Assembly: GCF_000238295.3 (NCBI RefSeq)
Contig: NZ_AHCD03000020.1
Location: 186,001 to 250,000 of the forward strand
Source: Pseudoalteromonas rubra
Lineage (GTDB): Bacteria; Pseudomonadota; Gammaproteobacteria; Enterobacterales; Alteromonadaceae
Direction: 5' to 3'
DNA: 64,000 nucleotides
The notes beneath the pieces were generated by a model, which ran no database searches, was not told the origin of the DNA, and was given only the letters and a program-made list of their open reading frames with translations. Of this stretch, positions 58,994 to 64,000 are shown in pieces. Both the position numbers and the translations under genes were made by a program. Positions within the stretch are counted from its first letter, which is position 1, and each line of letters opens with the position of its first letter.

Positions 58994-59791
58994 ATGCTGG
59001 CGATATTTAAATCTAAACCGCTACTGGAAGACGCTCAGGCTCAGCAGTTAATTCATTTGTTTGGCTGGGCGGTTGAACATTTTGACGTCGACTTTTTTCT
59101 CCGTCACACCCGAATTGTTGAGCCAACCGTGCAAGACTTCCCGGATCAGGTCAACAGCGTCGAGCAAATGGCACAAACCGTATTTGACCGGGTGCGCGAT
59201 TATGCCGGGTTGCAGCACTGGCCAATTGCTTTACTGCCACCTCAGCAAATGCCGCTGCAGCAGACCTTTCCTAATTTTTCCCTCAGTGGTGGATTGCGTG
59301 GTGCGCAGGTGTCGGTGTTGGAGCAGCCAGCTTTACCGATCGCGCTGTCCTATAACCCCAATCAAATCAACCAGCCTCAGGATATGGTTGCGAGTTTAGC
59401 AGGCTCTCTGGCGATGATTTTGATTCATCAGGTGGGTAAGTTGCCACCCGGCGGTCAGGAACACTTACCTGTTGCCGCTGATGTGCTGGCTGTGTATATG
59501 GGGTTTGGTGTGATGTTGAGTAACAGTGCTTACCATTTCAGAGGGGGGTGTGGCTCTTGTTATAATGCGTATGCCAATCGACAGGCTGCGCTCAGTGAGG
59601 CGGAAACGATTTTTGTGCATGCCTTGGTGTGTCATTTTAAGCCACAATATAATGGTGCTAAACACCTTAAACCTCACCTTAAAGGCCTGTATAAAAAAGC
59701 GTTTAAGCAGCTTCAGGGCATTTTGAAAACATCTCCGGATCCTGTTTTACTGGCACTTGAGGATCGCAGCCGTGTCGCCTTATCTGGATGA
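58994..59791 (+). CDS. Conserved protein of unknown function
   Basis: A 265-residue soluble protein with no signal peptide. The segment AADVLAVYMGFGVMLSNSAYHFRGGCGSCYN at about residues 160-190 looks like a conserved core with two Cys (GCGSC), possibly a metal or redox site. The C-terminal half is basic. The 3' end overlaps the LysE exporter gene, suggesting coupling. I do not recognise the family. Confidence 0.7.
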   Translation: MLAIFKSKPLLEDAQAQQLIHLFGWAVEHFDVDFFLRHTRIVEPTVQDFPDQVNSVEQMAQTVFDRVRDYAGLQHWPIALLPPQQMPLQQTFPNFSLSGGLRGAQVSVLEQPALPIALSYNPNQINQPQDMVASLAGSLAMILIHQVGKLPPGGQEHLPVAADVLAVYMGFGVMLSNSAYHFRGGCGSCYNAYANRQAALSEAETIFVHALVCHFKPQYNGAKHLKPHLKGLYKKAFKQLQGILKTSPDPVLLALEDRSRVALSG

Positions 59792-60395
59792 GTTTGTTTT
59801 GATTGTGCTGGCACATTTTTTTGCTGTTGCCAGTCCCGGACCTGATTTTGCTGTTGTATTAAAACAAAGTATCAGCTTTGGCCGGCGCAATGCCCTGATG
59901 ACCAGCGCTGGAGTGGGGTTAGGGATATTGGTGCATGTCACTTATTGCCTGCTTGGGGTTGCGTTGTTGTTATCGCAATCGCCGGCGTTATTTAATGCGT
60001 TTAAATACCTGGCAGGGGCGTATCTGGCGTATATGGGTATTCAGGCGTTACGCGCCAGTGCGAAGCCGGTCTCACAGCAAGACAGCACTGCAACGGTGGG
60101 ACAGGAAAGTGCACTGCAGGCGCTGCGCCTCGGCTTTTTGGTTAACGCACTTAATCCAAAAGCAACCTTATTTTTCCTGTCTTTGTTTACCCTGGTGATT
60201 GATCCCGGCACACCGCAGTCCGTACAACTTTTCTACGGATTGTATATGGCCGTGGCGACCTGGTTATGGTTTTCTTCGCTCTCAATGGTGCTGAGCAAAG
60301 CTTCTGTCCGTGGTTTTTTTCAACGCGCCGGGCATTGGTTTGATCGCGGAATTGGGGTGATTTTACTGCTGCTGGCGCTCAGAGTCATACTTTAA
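59772..60395 (+). CDS. LysE/RhtB-family amino-acid exporter
   Basis: A membrane protein of 207 residues with about six helices and the family N-terminus ASPGPDFAVVLKQS, then GVGLGILVHVTYCLLGVALL and NALNPKATLFFLSLFT. It exports amino acids or derivatives; the substrate is unknown. I prefer the GTG at 59772 (MSPYLDEFVL), with TGAGG upstream. It overlaps the preceding gene by 20 bases. It precedes a GGCT-like gene by about 18 bases. Confidence 0.88.
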   Translation: MSPYLDEFVLIVLAHFFAVASPGPDFAVVLKQSISFGRRNALMTSAGVGLGILVHVTYCLLGVALLLSQSPALFNAFKYLAGAYLAYMGIQALRASAKPVSQQDSTATVGQESALQALRLGFLVNALNPKATLFFLSLFTLVIDPGTPQSVQLFYGLYMAVATWLWFSSLSMVLSKASVRGFFQRAGHWFDRGIGVILLLLALRVIL

Positions 60396-60413
60396 ATAAT
60401 GCCGGGAGTCATG

Positions 60414-60914
60414 ATGGCAGACAGAGAGATACTGAATTTCGCTTTTGGATCAAATTTAACCCCCGCGCGCTTGTTGGCGCGTTTACCAGCAGCTCAATTG
60501 CTTGGTACCGCCCGCCTGCCAGGTTTTACCTTAGGCTTTCGTCATCTTGGTCAGGATGGCTCGGCCAAATGTTCTATCGAACCAGATGACAGTGCTGGGG
60601 CATGTGTACACGGGGTGCTGTATGCCTTAACTGAGCAAGAAGTCGTGCAGTTAGACCGCATAGAAGGAGAGGGCTATCAGCGCCAAGGTGTCGAGGTGGT
60701 CCGCCCCTGTGGTTCGCGTATAACAGCGCACTGTTACTTCACACAACAATTTTACGACGACCTGCTGCCGTTTTCCTGGTACCTGGAGCATGTGCTGCGG
60801 GGCGTGCAATATCATCAATTTCCCGCGTCCTATCAGCAGCTGCTTGCTAAGCAGCCATGTACCCTGGATTTGGATTATCACAGGGCCCGACGGGAGTTGT
60901 CCATTCATCAATAA
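60414..60914 (+). CDS. Gamma-glutamylcyclotransferase-like protein
   Basis: A protein of about 166 residues with the GGCT/AIG2 fold markers: FAFGSNL near the N-terminus (substrate loop), GVLYALTEQEVVQLDRIEGEGYQR with the catalytic Glu, and QFYDDLLPFSWYLEHVLRG. Such enzymes form 5-oxoproline from gamma-glutamyl compounds. I use the ATG at 60414, which fits the family start. It is part of a plus-strand run from the unknown 58994 gene to 62507. Confidence 0.82.
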   Translation: MADREILNFAFGSNLTPARLLARLPAAQLLGTARLPGFTLGFRHLGQDGSAKCSIEPDDSAGACVHGVLYALTEQEVVQLDRIEGEGYQRQGVEVVRPCGSRITAHCYFTQQFYDDLLPFSWYLEHVLRGVQYHQFPASYQQLLAKQPCTLDLDYHRARRELSIHQ

Positions 60915-60929
60915 GGAATAGCAATACAC

Positions 60930-62507
60930 ATGAAGTACCAAGTTGGCAAAGGCCTGATCGCCGCCGTGATTTTGTCGGTGAGTCATTTTTCTGCGTTGGC
61001 TGAGCAGCATGCGCCAGGCGTGAATATAGCAGATGTGGAACAGGCAGTCGCTGAAGCGATGGAAAGATTCCACATACCAGGCATTGCACTTGCTGTGGTT
61101 GAACACGGTGAGGTTGTATTGAGCAAGGGATATGGGGTACGCCATATCGCTCACCAAGATAAGGTGAATGCTGACACCTTATTTGGCATTGCTTCGAATA
61201 GTAAGGCCTTTACGGCTGCGGCACTGGCGATACTCGTCGATGAAGGCAAGGTGAATTGGGAAGACAAAGTCATCAAACATATTCCGGAGTTTCGCTTGTC
61301 AGACCCCTATGTAACGCGAGAAATGACGGTAGCTGATTTGCTCAGCCACCGCAGTGGCCTGGGTAAAGGAGCCGGAGATTTAATGATTTGGCCTGATACG
61401 GACAAAACCATGGCTGATTTGCTTGAAGGCATAGCACACTTACCAATTGAGAGCAGTTTTCGCAGTACCTATGCTTATAACAACCTGATGTTTGTGGTTG
61501 CGGGCGAAGTCGTACATCGAGTTAGTGGACAGAGTTGGCGAGATTTTATTGAGCAACGGCTGTTCAAGCCAATGGGGATGCATACCTCAAAAGCTGGATA
61601 CTCACGCATTCCCCAGGAGAATAAAAATAGGGCGACCGGGAGTATCTACTGGGATGGCCAACTCACGCCTTTCTTTGTTGACTACTTAGAGGATTTTCGT
61701 GGCGCGGGTGCCATTGCTTCCAGTGCCAACGATATGAGCCTGTGGCTAAAGACTCAGCTGGCCGCAGGTAAAATGCCAAATGGCGATGTGCTGTTTCGCG
61801 AAGTGCAGCAGGCTTACATGTGGCAACCCTTTATTATGCGCTGGCCAAGCGAAGCGGGTAAGGCATATCAGCAACAGTTTCGAGGGTATGGACTCGGCTG
61901 GGGGATAGAAGACTATTTTGGCCATAAAAAAGTGGGCCACGCAGGTGGGATCCCGGGCATGGTCTCTCAGGTGGCTATGATACCGGGTAAACAACTGGGT
62001 GTGGTGGTACTGTCTAATCAACAGGCCTATCCGGCCCTGACAGCCATAATTAATGAGGTCTTTGAAGATGCGCTGGGTTTGCCTGACACAGACTGGGTTA
62101 AAGAAGCGGCTGAACAGTATACTCAAAAACGTGAAGAGGCCTATCGTAATGCTGGTGTGGTGAAGCTAGACAAACGGCAACCACCACTGGCTAACCAAGT
62201 GTACACAGGAACGCTAGTCAGCCCCTGGTATGGTGATGTCGTGGTGGAAGAGCTCAATGGTGAGCTATATATTGATTTTACCCATACCGCAATGCTGAAA
62301 GGGAAACTGCAACACCATACAGGTAATACCTTTGTTGTGAGGTGGCAGCACCCTATGCTAGAAGCAGACGCTTACATTGATTTTACTGTGTCTCCATCGC
62401 AACAGGTCGAAGCTGCGAATATGTCCTGGGTGAACCCGGATATTACGGACTTCAGTTTTGATTTTCATAACTTGCAGCTTAAAGCTAAGCCGCTTATAAC
62501 AGAGTAA
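60930..62507 (+). CDS. Serine hydrolase, beta-lactamase class C / penicillin-binding-like
   Basis: A 525-residue exported protein with a signal peptide (cleavage near LAEQ). The class C motifs are complete: SNSK (SxxK, about residue 90), YNN (YxN, about 185) and HAGG (KTG equivalent, about 345). The C-terminal domain from about 415 resembles DUF3471. Members include D-aminopeptidases, esterases and cell-wall enzymes; real beta-lactamase action is not implied. AAGGAAT precedes the ATG. Confidence 0.87.
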   Translation: MKYQVGKGLIAAVILSVSHFSALAEQHAPGVNIADVEQAVAEAMERFHIPGIALAVVEHGEVVLSKGYGVRHIAHQDKVNADTLFGIASNSKAFTAAALAILVDEGKVNWEDKVIKHIPEFRLSDPYVTREMTVADLLSHRSGLGKGAGDLMIWPDTDKTMADLLEGIAHLPIESSFRSTYAYNNLMFVVAGEVVHRVSGQSWRDFIEQRLFKPMGMHTSKAGYSRIPQENKNRATGSIYWDGQLTPFFVDYLEDFRGAGAIASSANDMSLWLKTQLAAGKMPNGDVLFREVQQAYMWQPFIMRWPSEAGKAYQQQFRGYGLGWGIEDYFGHKKVGHAGGIPGMVSQVAMIPGKQLGVVVLSNQQAYPALTAIINEVFEDALGLPDTDWVKEAAEQYTQKREEAYRNAGVVKLDKRQPPLANQVYTGTLVSPWYGDVVVEELNGELYIDFTHTAMLKGKLQHHTGNTFVVRWQHPMLEADAYIDFTVSPSQQVEAANMSWVNPDITDFSFDFHNLQLKAKPLITE

Positions 62508-62594
62508 ACTAGCAGGTTACACCAAAGTATCAGGGTTTGCTCCACACGGCTCTGATACACTTAAATGATGACTCTACGAAGGACTGATTTTGCT

Positions 62595-63512
62595 ATGCGC
62601 ACTGCATTGATCACTCACCCGCTTTGTCGTAAACATAAAATGATTGCGGATCATCCAGAATGTCCGGAGCGACTGGACGCTATTTCAGATCGTATTCTGG
62701 CGTCCGGGTTAGATGTGGCCATTGAATATAAAACGGCACCCAAGGCGACATTGGAAGACATTGCACGCGTGCACGACCAGGCGCATATTAACCGGGTGTG
62801 TGAGGCCTTGCCTGAGTCTGGTCTGGCCGAGCTGGATGGTGACACCTGGTTATGCCCTGATTCAATGAAGGCGATTGAGCGTGCTGTTGGGGCTGGTTTG
62901 CTGGCCGTTGATGAAGTGCTTGCAGGCAAGCTGGATGCGGCTTTTTGCGCGGTGCGTCCACCGGGACATCATGCCAATCAACATAGTTCTTCGGGGTTTT
63001 GCGTATTCAATAACCTGGCTATTGCGGTTGCTTATGCTCAGCAGCAGGGGGTGGATCGAATCGCGGTGCTGGACATCGACGTACACCATGGCAACGGGAC
63101 GCAGGATATAGTACGCGATGACCCTCGGGTGTTGTTTTGTTCATTATTCCAATACCCTTTTTATCCTAATACAGCGATTGAAAATACGGATTCTATCTTG
63201 AATTCCCCGCTACCCGCAGGCAGCGATGGGCGAGATTTTCGTGCGCTGGTGGAGCAGCAATGGCTACCCAAGTTGGCTGAATTTTCACCTCAGCTTATCT
63301 TCATCAGTGCCGGGTTTGACGCGCACCTTGAAGATGATATGGGAGGACTGGGCTTTGTGGAGCAAGATTATATCTGGTTTACAGAGCAGGTGATTGCCTT
63401 CGCCAGGGCACACTCATGCCTGGGTATCATTTCTTATCTCGAAGGGGGCTATGATCTGTCATCGCTGGGGCGCAGCGCTGAGTGTCATGTCCGTGCGCTG
63501 GCAGAAGCCTGA
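62595..63512 (+). CDS. Histone deacetylase-like (acetoin utilisation/acetylpolyamine amidohydrolase) protein
   Basis: A zinc-dependent deacetylase-family protein of about 305 residues: HPECPERLDAI, the catalytic RPPGHHA, the zinc site VLDIDVHHGNG and FISAGFDAHLEDDMG, all intact. Bacterial members deacetylate polyamines or small molecules; the target is unknown. The start at 62595 (MRTALITHPLC) fits the family best; an ATG at 62565 is the alternative. Confidence 0.9.
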   Translation: MRTALITHPLCRKHKMIADHPECPERLDAISDRILASGLDVAIEYKTAPKATLEDIARVHDQAHINRVCEALPESGLAELDGDTWLCPDSMKAIERAVGAGLLAVDEVLAGKLDAAFCAVRPPGHHANQHSSSGFCVFNNLAIAVAYAQQQGVDRIAVLDIDVHHGNGTQDIVRDDPRVLFCSLFQYPFYPNTAIENTDSILNSPLPAGSDGRDFRALVEQQWLPKLAEFSPQLIFISAGFDAHLEDDMGGLGFVEQDYIWFTEQVIAFARAHSCLGIISYLEGGYDLSSLGRSAECHVRALAEA

Positions 63513-63522
63513 GCCACCTCAA

Positions 63523-63816
63523 TCAACGGATATCTTCTAACAACTCGAAGGCCTCTTTAACACTGCACTGGTTGAGTTTAGACACGCAACATTGGCCTTC
63601 CTGCACTAAGGTTTGTTGCACTAATCGGGTGAGTTCATCGGCCGACAGGGCTGGGACCTGTTGGCCTGAACGGGTCAAATACTGGCCATCAGGATAGATA
63701 CAGATCCCCTCGTCAGCGCCCGCATAATGGCACATTTCGGTCAATTCAGTCTCATTGCTGACATAAGCTAGACTTTGGTCTAACCATAATAGGAACGGGT
63801 AAGACTTTATTGTCAT
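63523..63816 (-). CDS. Small conserved protein, unknown (DUF4144-like?)
   Basis: A 97-residue soluble protein with four Cys, no signal peptide and a mixed alpha/beta pattern (ICIYPDGQYLTRSG; LSADELTRLVQQTLVQEG). The length and features resemble DUF4144 proteins of Alteromonadales, but this is a weak recollection. It lies convergent to the deacetylase gene with a 10-base gap. Confidence 0.6.
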   Translation of the reverse strand: MTIKSYPFLLWLDQSLAYVSNETELTEMCHYAGADEGICIYPDGQYLTRSGQQVPALSADELTRLVQQTLVQEGQCCVSKLNQCSVKEAFELLEDIR

Positions 63817-63892
63817 TATTTGTTCTTGGTCAAGGTTGTGTAAATTGTCTTCATTATACTCGATTAGATTGGCTGAAAGCGAGGCTGTGCTT

Positions 63893-64000
63893 ATGATGGG
63901 CGATACACGTCAACTGCAAATTAAAGATGTTTATTCTAATAACCTGTTGTGTTGTGACTACACAACGCGTTTATATGATGCGTTGAGTCTGATGCGAGAG
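63893..64000 (+). CDS. CBS-domain protein (partial)
   Basis: Only 36 codons are visible before the right edge. Residues from about 9 on (LQIKDVYSNNLLCCDYTTRL and the following YDALSLMRE) read as the start of a CBS domain. In Alteromonadales such N-termini often belong to CBS proteins fused to GGDEF or EAL domains; this cannot be checked here. Confidence 0.6.
   Translation, partial: MMGDTRQLQIKDVYSNNLLCCDYTTRLYDALSLMRE

Noticed and set aside
60930..62507. Beta-lactamase resistance gene
   Set aside because: The class C motifs are shared with many peptidases and esterases; the length and C-terminal domain differ from AmpC enzymes.

Overview
The window looks like chromosomal DNA of a marine gammaproteobacterium, most likely Pseudoalteromonas or a close relative in the Alteromonadales. 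This rests on gene content: an SsrS-less zapA neighbourhood, very large PstC/PstA permeases, a ppk-ppx pair, an OxyR regulator, DUF2982 and Lcl/DUF1566 proteins, many c-di-GMP proteins, and solute-binding proteins without transporters. The species is an inference. No rRNA, tRNA, CRISPR array, prophage or insertion sequence was seen.

Region by region: (1) 1-4377, minus strand: a compact operon of a lipoprotein hydrolase, an FAD amine/amino-acid oxidase, a ThDP-dependent 2-oxo-acid decarboxylase and a Tat-lipoprotein cut by the window edge. This suggests oxidative deamination followed by decarboxylation of an (aromatic?) amino acid. (2) 4966-9668: panE and a VanZ-like gene, yajQ, then a cobalamin riboswitch controlling btuB. 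(3) 9135-13831: an RND efflux pair with msrA attached to its end. (4) 13980-18406: a coupled 34-aa CxxC mini-protein plus DUF2982 protein, Lcl/DUF1566 lipoproteins and a YggN-like protein. (5) 18393-24592: amidohydrolase/SDR pair, slyD, mltD, a degenerate metallo-beta-lactamase-fold protein behind zapA, rlmJ. (6) 24596-31150: binding protein, EAL/HDOD protein, ppx, ppk, gcvR. (7) 31538-39760: the phosphate block pstC-pstA-pstB-phoU, then DUF47 and PiT phosphate transporter genes, interrupted by a self-contained 50-codon peptide gene. (8) 39773-43639: oxyR, a small membrane protein, a REC-PAS-GGDEF-EAL protein. (9) 43907-50764: queA-tgt-yajC-secD-secF carrying a perfect 1299-bp tandem duplication that creates an in-frame SecD-YajC fusion gene. 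(10) 50831-57615: a lipoprotein, an EAL-CBS-GGDEF protein, a binding protein, two paralogous membrane proteins with a coupled 40-codon peptide, a chemotaxis receptor. (11) 57742-64000: rsuA, a CHMI-like isomerase, a LysE exporter, a GGCT-like protein, a serine hydrolase, a histone-deacetylase-like protein, and small or partial genes.

The main theme is phosphate physiology. Sequences matching the PhoB box lie before ppk, before pstC and, unexpectedly, before the EAL-CBS-GGDEF gene, linking phosphate uptake, polyphosphate storage and c-di-GMP turnover.

The most unusual items are: the perfect yajC/secD duplication and its fusion gene; an orphan GG-leader peptide gene (37243-37395) with its own promoter and terminator inside the phosphate region; a 40-codon peptide with a VSAG leader-like start whose stop overlaps the start of a member of an unrecognised, tandemly duplicated membrane protein family (54212-55642); and the four-gene oxidase/decarboxylase operon at the left edge.
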